Under the pieces are notes generated by a model, which did not search any database, was not told where the DNA came from, and was given only the letters and a program-made list of their open reading frames with translations. A stretch of DNA of 34,419 nucleotides, taken from contig DNPC01000836.1 in assembly GCA_003501565.1 (NCBI GenBank), positions 1 through 34,419 on the forward strand, read 5' to 3'. Of the stretch, positions 1-7,748 are shown in pieces. The position numbers were made by a program, and so were the translations under genes. Origin of the DNA: Planctomycetaceae bacterium. Lineage in GTDB: Bacteria; Planctomycetota; Planctomycetia; Pirellulales; Pirellulaceae. The first letter of the stretch is position 1, and each line of letters opens with the position of its first letter.

Positions 1-30
1 ACGGGCAGTTTTTCTGTCAATGATGCTGTG

Positions 31-59
31 CTGTCGACTGAAACGATTTCAGTCGACAG
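31..59. repeat. Perfect 13-bp hairpin
   Basis: CTGTCGACTGAAA, a CGA loop, then TTTCAGTCGACAG form a perfect inverted repeat with 13-bp arms. No T run of useful length follows it on the plus strand, so it is not a textbook intrinsic terminator in that direction. On the minus strand the sequence leaving the hairpin is only moderately T-rich. It could be a bidirectional terminator, a REP-like element or the edge of a mobile unit. The structure is certain; the role is not. Confidence 0.7.
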
Positions 60-309
60 TTCTTGGAAGGACGCAAGCGGTCACACGAGACTTGTGCGGG
101 AGCACTGGTCTTCTGTGGCGATGACTCAGCAGCGGTACCACACGTGTGTCTGCACGTTGATGGTTCTGCTGTGAGGTTGTTTGCGTGAAGGGTTGTATGC
201 ATTGGCGTGGCACAATACATGAATGTAGTGACGCGCCGGCATGGAACCTTGCTTTGGTGTTTCTGCCCTCTGTGAGCGGGCCTGCTTGGTCTTTTCAGAG
301 TGGCAGTGC

Positions 310-336
310 CGCTGGCGTTCCGCTAGCGTTTTTCTC
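310..336 (+). terminator. Rho-independent terminator or attenuator
   Basis: CGCTGGCG, loop TTC, then CGCTAGCG make an 8-bp stem (one G-U wobble in RNA), followed immediately by TTTTTCTCTT. This is the classical stem plus T-run layout on the plus strand. It lies about 100 bases before the start of the next plus-strand gene and after no visible gene. It may end transcription from outside the window, or act as leader attenuation for the gene at 435. Confidence 0.6.
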
Positions 337-350
337 TTGTAGCGGCTTCA

Positions 351-394
351 GGAACCTGTGCCGCGCGCTCCATTTTGGTCGCAAAACAGGTTCC
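351..394. repeat. 9-bp inverted repeat before the first gene
   Basis: GGAACCTGT at 351-359 is matched by its reverse complement ACAGGTTCC at 386-394, with a 26-base loop. A related GGAACCTT occurs near 243. The right arm spans an ATG-initiated frame opening at 375, which is one reason I place the start of the following gene further downstream. Confidence 0.5.
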
Positions 395-434
395 ACCATT
401 TTGCTCGCTAGTTGATTGGAACGCGGAGGCTCAG

Positions 435-1100
435 GTGCAGTATCGAGCTGTGACAACATCGGTGGAAGGATTCGTTCAGCAGATTGCCTGCTGCTACTTA
501 CGGCACGGCTATTGGTTTTACGTGAAGGGTCGAGTTCCTGACGGGAAACGAGCTGAAACTATCGACCAGAAGCTTATCAACAAGTACGGAATCGATGTCA
601 GTGAGTCGACGCGTGCTCGCCGGAAGAAGGCTGGTCGATCGAATCTGCAGTACATTCGTCATGAATCGACATTCGTTATCTTGGCGACTAAAGGCGAGCA
701 TCAATTCTTCGAGCAAGAGGCGAATCTGCTGCGCGACATCCGGCGCGTACCGATCCGTTACGCAGGGTATTCGATCAGTTACAAACCTGGTGGCCGAAAG
801 AAGGATGGGAGCAATGACGACAAGTGGCACGCTCATGTCGAGATAGATCGCCAGCAGTATCTCGACCTTCGAGCATGGTTTTCGGAGCGAGCGTTAAGAG
901 ACTCTCGCGATCGCATCGCTGTGGCCTTTCAACGGCTCCCCATCGCTCCATACGCTCCAGTCCGTCGGCAGATGCACTTGATCCTCCGAGAAGTGAACCG
1001 CCAGCGAAAACACCAGGGAAGGCGTCCTTTGGAATCCGACATTCTTCCTCTTCGTCGTCGTGTTGTGCGCCCCTTTGATTCGTCCGACGGACGTAGTTGA
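435..1100 (+). CDS. Hypothetical protein resembling a multi-copy planctomycetal family
   Basis: This encodes about 221 residues of unknown function. I chose the GTG at 435 because GGAGG (425-429) sits five bases upstream, whereas the ATG at 375 lies inside an inverted repeat and has no ribosome binding site. The protein is rich in Arg, Tyr and His. It has a conserved-looking N-terminus (VQYRAVTTSVEGFVQQ), an internal RRKKAG segment and a basic tail. It has no signal peptide, membrane segment or catalytic motif that I recognise. From memory it resembles a family found in many near-identical copies in Rhodopirellula and Gemmata-type genomes, possibly linked to mobile or repeated DNA; I cannot verify this here. 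It converges with the cupin gene, the two stops lying ten bases apart. Confidence 0.6.
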   Translation: MQYRAVTTSVEGFVQQIACCYLRHGYWFYVKGRVPDGKRAETIDQKLINKYGIDVSESTRARRKKAGRSNLQYIRHESTFVILATKGEHQFFEQEANLLRDIRRVPIRYAGYSISYKPGGRKKDGSNDDKWHAHVEIDRQQYLDLRAWFSERALRDSRDRIAVAFQRLPIAPYAPVRRQMHLILREVNRQRKHQGRRPLESDILPLRRRVVRPFDSSDGRS

Positions 1101-1109
1101 TTGCCCTGA

Positions 1110-1712
1110 TCAGTCATTGGTTTCCAAGACGGTAAACTGCATCGGATCGTCTAACTCAATGAAGGGTGAGTGGTAAGAGATCAGTTCCAAACCCTTGCTT
1201 GGAGTTCGAAACGAGTGAACGGTGCCTCGTGGGAAAACCAGAACCTGTCCACGACTGACCTGAATCGCGGTCACGGAAGGATTGCTTTGCTCGGACAAGA
1301 CCTCGAAGGTCCCTTCACCTTCGACGACGAACACGATGCGATCAGAGTGGTCGTGAGAATGGAGTGGCAAGTCAACCGTTCCGGGCTTAAAGCTCAGCCG
1401 CAGGATCGCGTCATCGCCAGCGAGTACGTTAGACGCCTTCCATATTCCCCCTGCGATCGTTTCAACTTCTTCGAAGGGAGATTCAAGAGCAAGCGGATAA
1501 TCTGTTGTCAGTGCCCTCAAATCTGCTTCTGAAGCGATTGGGCCGAGGAGGTCACTCCAATCACCGTGCGCACACATAGGTGCACGGAACAGGCCCGCAC
1601 GAATGTCCGCGTTCATGTTTTCGACTTGCTCTCTGCAGGCACGAAACACCCGCGACAACGAGCCGGGACGAAGAAAACGCTGGTCATTCTCGAACGGCAG
1701 AATCTGAATCAT
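1110..1712 (-). CDS. Cupin-domain protein
   Basis: This 200-residue protein has no signal peptide. The C-terminal half is a single cupin barrel. Cupin motif 1 is seen as LPLHSHDHSDRIVFVVEGEGTFEV (about residues 117-140, given here in parts: HSHDH for metal binding and VEGEGTF for the turn). Motif 2 is FPRGTVHSF (about 160-168). The His residues are those that normally bind a metal. The N-terminal 90 residues are an uncharacterised helical extension, somewhat like ChrR-type anti-sigma cupins, but no zinc-finger HxxxCxxC motif is present. It could be a small-molecule dioxygenase or isomerase, or a sensor. It stands alone on the minus strand, so context does not help. Confidence 0.75.
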   Translation of the reverse strand: MIQILPFENDQRFLRPGSLSRVFRACREQVENMNADIRAGLFRAPMCAHGDWSDLLGPIASEADLRALTTDYPLALESPFEEVETIAGGIWKASNVLAGDDAILRLSFKPGTVDLPLHSHDHSDRIVFVVEGEGTFEVLSEQSNPSVTAIQVSRGQVLVFPRGTVHSFRTPSKGLELISYHSPFIELDDPMQFTVLETND

Positions 1713-1779
1713 GTCAGCAACACTTAAAAAAGACAGAGAATAGTTTTACGAATCAGAAAGAGAGTGCTATGCGGATGCC

Positions 1780-2388
1780 ATGAGACCGATGACCTGCGCA
1801 CTTTCCCCACAGGAACGCATTGATATCTTGCTGGAAGAGTACCGAAGCCTAAATGCACTGCTTTTGTTTCGACTGTCTGCACTGGATCGTCGACTCCCTG
1901 CATCGGCAGGATTCACTGCGGCGGTCGTGGCGGCGACTCTCTCGCTGCCCCAGGACTCACAAATCGCTGTCTTGGTTTTGACACCGTTCGCCGTACTCTG
2001 GATGGCTCGCACGACCGTGCAACACGCGATTGCCAAAGAAGACCATTTGCGTCGAATCGAGCAGATTGAGTTGGTCGTGAACGACTTGGCCGAAACAGAT
2101 TTACTGGCTTTCCAGAGTGAACATCCGAATCGTGCGAAGATAGCCGCTGGGCGAAGCGGCTCGGCAACCGTGCTAACGACATCAGTCGGTTCGGTCCTGA
2201 TGCTGGTTCTATGTGTCATCCTGTTCGGCACACAAACGACCCCAGTGCCGTACCGACTGTACTTGGTGTATCTCGCCCTTGTTGGTCTGGACGTCGTCTT
2301 GGGGCCCATTCGGCTGTCTCGCTACAACTACCACCGACGTCTCAAGCTGATTACAAGCAGAGTGCTGACGCCAAGATCACACTCATAG
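1780..2388 (+). CDS. Small predicted membrane protein
   Basis: This 202-residue protein has about four hydrophobic segments, roughly residues 44-58, 63-78, 129-150 and 156-176. Between pairs 2 and 3 lies a charged cytoplasmic-type segment (HAIAKEDHLRRIEQIE). The C-terminus is basic. I recognise no family and no catalytic residues. It ends just before a palindromic repeat region and the XRE regulator gene, so the two may form a small unit, possibly regulator and membrane partner; that is only inferred from proximity. Confidence 0.6.
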   Translation: MRPMTCALSPQERIDILLEEYRSLNALLLFRLSALDRRLPASAGFTAAVVAATLSLPQDSQIAVLVLTPFAVLWMARTTVQHAIAKEDHLRRIEQIELVVNDLAETDLLAFQSEHPNRAKIAAGRSGSATVLTTSVGSVLMLVLCVILFGTQTTPVPYRLYLVYLALVGLDVVLGPIRLSRYNYHRRLKLITSRVLTPRSHS

Positions 2389-2421
2389 TGTGTAGCCAGA
2401 ATACACACACATAAGTGTGAT
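2376..2421. promoter_or_regulatory. Paired palindromes before the XRE gene, putative operator
   Basis: CACACT-CAT-AGTGTG is a perfect palindrome inside 2376-2393. A second related site lies at 2403-2421 (ACACACACATAAGTGTGAT) and is close to the reverse complement of the first. Both lie within 55 bases of the regulator start codon at 2429, a usual place for autoregulation by small XRE repressors. The first site overlaps the end of the upstream membrane-protein gene. The pairing could also form a hairpin that acts as a terminator, but no T run follows. Confidence 0.5.
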
Positions 2422-2428
2422 GTAAAGG

Positions 2429-2644
2429 ATGGATAGCGAACCGGAAATACTCGAACAGGTGGGAAGCATTTTGCGTGATCTGCGCGAGAGCAAGGGTTGG
2501 TCTCAAGAAGAACTTGGGTTCGAGTCGGGACTCCACCGGAACTACATCGGCGGCATCGAGCGAGGCGAACGGAATGTTGCAATTTTGAACTTGGCGAAGC
2601 TGGCCAAGGCACTTGGCGTACGACCACGGGACCTTCTTCCCTAG
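2429..2644 (+). CDS. XRE-family helix-turn-helix regulator
   Basis: This 71-residue protein is almost entirely one Cro/C1-type HTH domain. Helices 2 and 3 read WSQEELGFESGLHRNYIGGIERGERN (about residues 23-48, split as WSQEELG and HRNYIGGIERG), followed by LAKLAKALGV and DLLP, the usual end of the fold. It has no sensor or dimerisation extension. Such mini-regulators are common with restriction-modification systems, toxin-antitoxin pairs and mobile elements. No obvious toxin or endonuclease gene sits beside it, although a SAM methyltransferase of small-molecule type starts 245 bases downstream. It probably binds the palindromes directly upstream. Confidence 0.85.
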   Translation: MDSEPEILEQVGSILRDLRESKGWSQEELGFESGLHRNYIGGIERGERNVAILNLAKLAKALGVRPRDLLP

Positions 2645-2889
2645 GGGAACCTTGATAGACGAAAACCCATTGACGGTGTTCTCGCCAGCATTTCGCTCTG
2701 TGTTGACAAGTTGCTTTCGACCTACGACTCGTCGTATTAGAAGCTCACCCGCTGAAGATTCGTATCCTGGACATATCGCACCAAGCCAAAACAAACTGTC
2801 CAACGTCCAAACGCGTGCATGTCTGGCCTCTGTTCAGGTGTCTTCAGGGCTATTCTGGCTAAACCGAAATTCAGAGAAGCACTACTCAC

Positions 2890-3750
2890 ATGGATGAACT
2901 GTTTCATCAACTCGCAGAAATCAACAAGAAGCCAAAGCCATTCGAGTTCTACACGTCAGAACAACTTTGGACTAACGAGCATACATCGCGAAAGATGCTC
3001 GACTTTCATTTGAACGACGAGATCGACTTGTCGTCCCGCCACTCGCAATTCATTGACCGTTCCGTTGACTGGATCACTTCACGTTTCGCTGTGCGTAAAG
3101 GAGTAAAGGTTGCTGACTTTGGGTGCGGCCCCGGACTCTACTCGAATCGGCTTGCCCGCCGAGGGGCGAGCGTGACCGGCATCGACTTTTCGGAACGATC
3201 AATTCGTTATGCTCAAACCACAGCCGCACGGGAAGGACTCAACGTCAATTACCTGCAGCAGAATTACCTTGATTCAAATCTCGAAGGTCAGTTCGACCTT
3301 ATCCTGATGGTCATGTTGGATTTCTGCGCCCTCAGCCCAAGCCAGCGACGATGCATGCTGCAGAAATTTTGCCAAAGTCTTGCTCCCGATGGGAGCTTAC
3401 TTTTTGATGTCTGTTCAAGTTCTTCTTTCGAGAATCGGAACGAGGTAACAGGTTTTGGGCCCAACCTCCTCGAAGGGTTTTGGTCTGATGAACCGTATTA
3501 CGGGTTTCTCAACACGTTCAAGTACGACGATGAGAAAGTAGTCCTCGACAAATACACGATCGTTGAAGCAACCAGAGTCAGGACGATATTCAACTGGATG
3601 CAGTACTTCACGCCCGAGACGCTGGAACACGAATTGTCAAAATGCGGGCTTTGTGTCGATTCCCTCTTTGCAGATGTGGCTGGCACACCCTATTCCCACA
3701 CGGGTGACGAGTTCGCTATCGTTGCAAAGCGAGAGACAATTACAGTTTAG
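2890..3750 (+). CDS. Class I SAM-dependent methyltransferase
   Basis: This 286-residue cytosolic enzyme transfers a methyl group from S-adenosylmethionine to an unknown small molecule. Motif I is VADFGCGPG (74-82), followed by the acidic ribose-binding residue in TGIDFSE (about 96-102). A post-motif segment runs FDLILMVMLDF (about 135-145), and the strand after it is SLLFDVC. The 70-residue N-terminal helical extension and the C-terminal beta-rich tail (FNWMQYF, HTGDEFAIVAKR) match the Methyltransf_11/25 small-molecule group. It lacks the NPPY or DPPY motif of DNA methylases, so it is unlikely to be a restriction partner for the XRE gene. Substrate unknown. Confidence 0.85.
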   Translation: MDELFHQLAEINKKPKPFEFYTSEQLWTNEHTSRKMLDFHLNDEIDLSSRHSQFIDRSVDWITSRFAVRKGVKVADFGCGPGLYSNRLARRGASVTGIDFSERSIRYAQTTAAREGLNVNYLQQNYLDSNLEGQFDLILMVMLDFCALSPSQRRCMLQKFCQSLAPDGSLLFDVCSSSSFENRNEVTGFGPNLLEGFWSDEPYYGFLNTFKYDDEKVVLDKYTIVEATRVRTIFNWMQYFTPETLEHELSKCGLCVDSLFADVAGTPYSHTGDEFAIVAKRETITV

Positions 3751-3986
3751 TGGACGTCAGGAGTGCGGCTGTTTACAATAGGTTCAACGGGGCAATCTTG
3801 GTACATCGAGCGATCTTCTACTCGGCATTTCACTAGTCAGCGACCAATAGCATTCGACCCGCTGCATCAATCCAGCAACAGAGTTTTGGTGAATTGGTAA
3901 GCGCCTAACTCTCCAGTACACTTCCATAAAGCTGGATCATTGGGATTGAGTTGCCCCCATCGGCCGTGTTCTAGTATTGGCCCGAT

Positions 3987-5264
3987 TCAGTCGATCCGGT
4001 ACAGACTGGACGCCGTGCGAATGAAGATTGATGTGTCTACGACGGCCATTGATGCTTGAATGTTGCTGTCCAGCTGATTCGTGGCCTCCAGCTTCAGCTG
4101 CTTCTGATCTGGCTCTATTACAAATGTCTCACCTCGATCATTGTGAAAGTAGAGATACCCACCTGCGTAGGTCGGTGACGAAGCGAAGTTGCCGCTGAGA
4201 CGCGTTTTCCAAAGTGATTCACCCGAGTTTGCGTCGAGGCATTGGAGAATTCCGTCATCGCTGGTTACATAGATGGCGCCGTCGACGGCGATGGGCGAGG
4301 GGATTATCGGAGCCGATCGACCGGTTTTCCAAGCAATGTCGCCTGCCTTCCTTCCCTCAATAGACTCAGTATGAATAGCAATCAGGCTCTTGTCTCCGTA
4401 ACCCGTTGTGATCAGCACTAGATTCCTCGACGTAACAGGAGTCGAAACCGACGCATAGCCATTAAACTCTGCCGTCCACAGCTCCTGGCCGGAACGCGCC
4501 GCATAAGCACTGACTTGATTCGCGCCCGTACTTACAATAGCTAGCTCGCCATTGCTCTCCACTTGCAGCGGTGTCGAGAACGCCTTTCTATAGTGGCCTC
4601 CTTTGTTGATTGGTATCGATCGCTCCGTTTTCCAGGCAATCTCGCCGGTTCTTGCGTCCAATGCAACAACGTACCGACGCTTCATTCCATCACAGTTAAA
4701 AACCAATCGATCTTCCACTAGGATCGGAGAGCTTCCAGGCCCCCACTGATGCTCGAGTACGAGGTCTTCGTTTCTCCACGCAACTTCGCCGGTTTCTCGA
4801 TCCAGTGCCGCGGTGCCGTAGGTTCCAAAGTGTACGAAAACGTGTTTGTGCCCGATGACTGGCGTTGGAGTGGCGTGGCTATTCCTCGCGTGCTTTACCA
4901 CCAGCTCTTCCGGTGCAAAAACCTCGATGTCATGCGTAATATCGCCGGTATCAACATGAATACACAATGCCCGCAATGATCGCTCTTCCTCAATCGCCGT
5001 AGTGAGCCAAATCTCCTCGCCACTAACAACGGGTGACGACCAACCGAGTCCCGAAATGGGCACTTTCCAAGTCACAGACTCCGTTTCGCTCCAGTGCTTT
5101 GGTAGCTCTTTAGAGGTAGTATGATGCCCTTGTCCTCCGGGACCGCGGAACTGTGGCCAGTCGTCTCCCAGCAACGGCGCAACATGCAGAAGCCCCAAGA
5201 TGTAAAAAAACACGAACGTAGATGGCTTATAGGGGGTTAGCGTCACGAAAGTAGCCTCCTTCAT
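3987..5264 (-). CDS. Secreted PQQ-like beta-propeller protein
   Basis: This 425-residue protein has a hydrophobic signal segment at about residues 15-32, followed by DDWPQFRGPGGQG, the opening typical of planctomycetal PQQ-like/BamB-like propellers. Repeated blades follow, each with the pattern 'LDARTGEIAWKTE', 'LDRETGEVAWRNE' or 'LDANSGESLWKTR', a hallmark of the eight-bladed quinoprotein-like fold. Dehydrogenase active-site Cys pairs and a cytochrome domain are missing, so a quinoprotein dehydrogenase role is not supported. It is probably a binding or scaffold protein in the periplasm. It is the last gene of the minus-strand group that starts with the XylR-like regulator. Confidence 0.85.
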   Translation of the reverse strand: MKEATFVTLTPYKPSTFVFFYILGLLHVAPLLGDDWPQFRGPGGQGHHTTSKELPKHWSETESVTWKVPISGLGWSSPVVSGEEIWLTTAIEEERSLRALCIHVDTGDITHDIEVFAPEELVVKHARNSHATPTPVIGHKHVFVHFGTYGTAALDRETGEVAWRNEDLVLEHQWGPGSSPILVEDRLVFNCDGMKRRYVVALDARTGEIAWKTERSIPINKGGHYRKAFSTPLQVESNGELAIVSTGANQVSAYAARSGQELWTAEFNGYASVSTPVTSRNLVLITTGYGDKSLIAIHTESIEGRKAGDIAWKTGRSAPIIPSPIAVDGAIYVTSDDGILQCLDANSGESLWKTRLSGNFASSPTYAGGYLYFHNDRGETFVIEPDQKQLKLEATNQLDSNIQASMAVVDTSIFIRTASSLYRID

Positions 5265-5396
5265 GTGAACTGGATTAACTCAAGTCTGCAGACACAAAAC
5301 CAAGAAACCGACAAACTGAGTCGAGCATCGCTACGAGTCGGTCGTATGGTGGCGATTCTGGTCCTTGCTTTCGAAAGTGTTCAACCGAAAAACTCA

Positions 5397-7544
5397 TTAG
5401 TAGCTTGTTTGCGGTGCATCCGGGGGAGCGCCAAAATGGTGCAGCACGTTCTTTATCAATAGCCCCATGTTCTTGTCGTTGAACACACCTAATGGAGCTG
5501 CGACTGAGCCAATGTTGAAGACTCTCCCCCCAGGTTCACGCTCCCAATAGATCACTTCGGAAATTACCTTCGTAGGGTTGTCGCGTTCCATGTTTTCGTT
5601 GGCTACATAGTCAATGATTCTGTTGTCCGAATAGCATTTAGCCAGCGATACGATGCCGCTCGGCTCAACTAGATTTGGCGGGGCGAAACTAGCCGAGAGT
5701 AGCGTCGATAACCGTGCATCATATTCATGTCCGACACAACCTAGGCCGTCTTCAATGAAACCGAAAGCGTCACCTTTAGCTAGCTCGATTCGGTGAGGAG
5801 TGTTAAGTAGAAAGTGCTCGGGTTTCTCCAGGGTGTAGTGTCCAAAATCCATACCAGAGCACCAGCCTGCAGTTTCCAATCCAATCAACTTCCAGGCAGG
5901 TTTCCCGCAGAACCGCATCAGTCCGCCACGTTTCCCGTCATCAGTGTGGTAGAGGTGTCCGACTTGCGTTGGAGCGCCGCCCAACATGCCCTCGGGATAC
6001 TTGCGGCATTCCATGATCGTATGATCTTCGTTAAAACTCACCCGCCAAAAGACACTGTTGGCGGATAGAACGGCTAGGTCTCCCCCTCCGTTCAAATACT
6101 CAAGCACAGCATCATACGCCTGAGAACTCCAGTATTCGCTATGCCCAGCAACGATGACGGCTTCATATCCTTTGAGATAGTCTGGATGCCTGTCTAGGTC
6201 CAAGTCTGTGATCACATCATATGTGTACCCATTCTGATCTAGCCAAAGGTGCAGAAACCGCTCGTTCCTTGTCCATTGACTGAATATCTTGCTACCGCGA
6301 TATGTCTTGTAAGGTCCAGCGACTGGCCAAGGAATGTTCACGCCGACCTGAAACGTGGGCTGCCCGTGTCGGTGGGCAAGATACATGTTGAACTTCGGTA
6401 GTCTTGGGTTTGACCGACAGAGAGAGACTTCTTCGCTTCGCCCCCAGTTCATCAAGCCTTCGGCGTGGTTGTCGGCAAACGGGATACGGCCATAGGCCAT
6501 CCATGTGTTGGTAGCACAAAGCACCAAGATACTTCGCGGCTTCTGCTCTCTCGGGCGTCGCACAACAAACGAGCAATTGTATTGCTTGTCATCGAACTTG
6601 AACCGTCCAACGTAGATGCCCTGCTTGCTTTGCTTCGGCAGGCGGAATGTGTGAGCAACTGGCCAGCGACAGTCGTACAAGTCATCAGTGGCCAACCGTA
6701 GCGAGTGCCCGCGATCAAGGTCTTCGTTCGGGTCATACGATTCATCGAAACGACCTACGGAATCAGCGGCAAAGGAAGGACCACCAATCATCCAGGTTCC
6801 GTGGTTGACGATCTGTCCATGGTGGCCGTTGGGTCCCGTATCGCGAACTCGCTGCCCGGATTCTTCGTCGAAAGCCCAATGAGCGATTAGGCGATTGCTA
6901 GCCACTGGAGACAATGCCCTACCCTGAAAACGCTTCGGTGCATCCAACGGTTGCGAGCAGATCGTAGTGCGGGCGATGTCTCCGTCGAACCCGTAACCGA
7001 TCCGTCTGATTCGAACACTAACAGAATCCACTAGCTCGGAATACGCTTCCCGCTTGCCGTTAACCCATAGGCTGCAGTTGCCATCCTCACGAGTCACAAT
7101 GATGTGATACCACTGCTGAAGATCAAGTTTCGAGTTGCTCAGCAACGACAGGAAGCGGATCTGCCCCTCTTCGATACTCAACCAGTCATCGATCAGCTTT
7201 CCTTCAACATTAAATGGACGCACCCAAGTCTCAAGCGAGAAGTCGTCGCGTAGCTTAACGGGATCGGAAATCACGACATGCGATCCCATGTTTACTACCT
7301 GTGGGCGCGGGGGTGAAGACTCTCGGTGCAGAGTGATGTCTCTCGAGGTATCGTCCAGGTTCTCCCCCAAACGAACGACTGAGAAATCATAGGGTCGGTC
7401 CGCGCTGACCCTGAACTTGATACTCTGCCCAGGGGCAATGCTCTTTTGGGCATAGGCATGCACGCCACGAACCGGTATCTCATCGGCATTCAGGGCAACG
7501 CGCAAAACAGACACTGACAATAACAGTGCGCTCAAGCTTCTCAT
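5397..7544 (-). CDS. LamG / N,N-dimethylformamidase beta-subunit-like protein
   Basis: About 715 residues from the ATG at 7544, chosen because it opens directly into a signal peptide (MRSLSALLLSVSVLRVALNA). After a short beta domain comes a LamG/concanavalin-like domain (about residues 88-245; FSLETWVRPF, WYHIIVTR, CSLWVNGK). The C-terminal about 420 residues match the large-subunit C-terminal domain of N,N-dimethylformamidase: CSFVVRRP, YDVITDLDLD, AGHSEYWS, LAVLSANSVFWR and WCSGMDFG. DMFase hydrolyses dimethylformamide to dimethylamine and formate. Most family members are uncharacterised, and the true substrate here may be another amide or a glycan-linked group. It lies between the XylR-like regulator and the propeller, in the same direction. 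Confidence 0.75.
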   Translation of the reverse strand: MRSLSALLLSVSVLRVALNADEIPVRGVHAYAQKSIAPGQSIKFRVSADRPYDFSVVRLGENLDDTSRDITLHRESSPPRPQVVNMGSHVVISDPVKLRDDFSLETWVRPFNVEGKLIDDWLSIEEGQIRFLSLLSNSKLDLQQWYHIIVTREDGNCSLWVNGKREAYSELVDSVSVRIRRIGYGFDGDIARTTICSQPLDAPKRFQGRALSPVASNRLIAHWAFDEESGQRVRDTGPNGHHGQIVNHGTWMIGGPSFAADSVGRFDESYDPNEDLDRGHSLRLATDDLYDCRWPVAHTFRLPKQSKQGIYVGRFKFDDKQYNCSFVVRRPREQKPRSILVLCATNTWMAYGRIPFADNHAEGLMNWGRSEEVSLCRSNPRLPKFNMYLAHRHGQPTFQVGVNIPWPVAGPYKTYRGSKIFSQWTRNERFLHLWLDQNGYTYDVITDLDLDRHPDYLKGYEAVIVAGHSEYWSSQAYDAVLEYLNGGGDLAVLSANSVFWRVSFNEDHTIMECRKYPEGMLGGAPTQVGHLYHTDDGKRGGLMRFCGKPAWKLIGLETAGWCSGMDFGHYTLEKPEHFLLNTPHRIELAKGDAFGFIEDGLGCVGHEYDARLSTLLSASFAPPNLVEPSGIVSLAKCYSDNRIIDYVANENMERDNPTKVISEVIYWEREPGGRVFNIGSVAAPLGVFNDKNMGLLIKNVLHHFGAPPDAPQTSY

Positions 7545-7748
7545 GATAGTGCTCGTGATCAAATTGGTTGTCCGGACAATCTTGGAATCTCCGGCAGGTG
7601 TCGAAGGTCCTAGAGTTCGTGGTGTTAGGTAGTCTGGCGGCAAAGAGTAGAAACGTGAATCAGGAAGCCCAGTCGCTCCAGATTCCGATTTCCAAGCATT
7701 CGGATACGTTGGTCAGTTGGCAGCCGGGAAAAGTCACATGAAGTCTTC

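Larger units (their letters stand above)
1..434. other. Non-coding stretch rich in hairpins
   Basis: I see no convincing reading frame in this leading stretch. The open frames are short, low in recognisable motifs and end randomly. It holds a perfect 13-bp hairpin near the left edge, a terminator-like hairpin with a T run, and an inverted repeat just before the first gene; these are listed separately. The stretch between about 60 and 300 shows nothing I can name. It may be the 5' flank of the repeated gene that follows, but that is inference. Confidence 0.5.

Noticed and set aside
375..434. ATG at 375 as start of the first gene
   Set aside because: It falls within an inverted repeat and lacks a ribosome binding site, while GTG 435 has GGAGG at ideal spacing.
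2351..2803. Minus-strand frame over the XRE gene
   Set aside because: It shadows a clear HTH gene and has no recognisable domain.
2890..3750. Restriction-modification system with the XRE gene
   Set aside because: The methyltransferase lacks DNA-methylase catalytic motifs, and no endonuclease gene is present.
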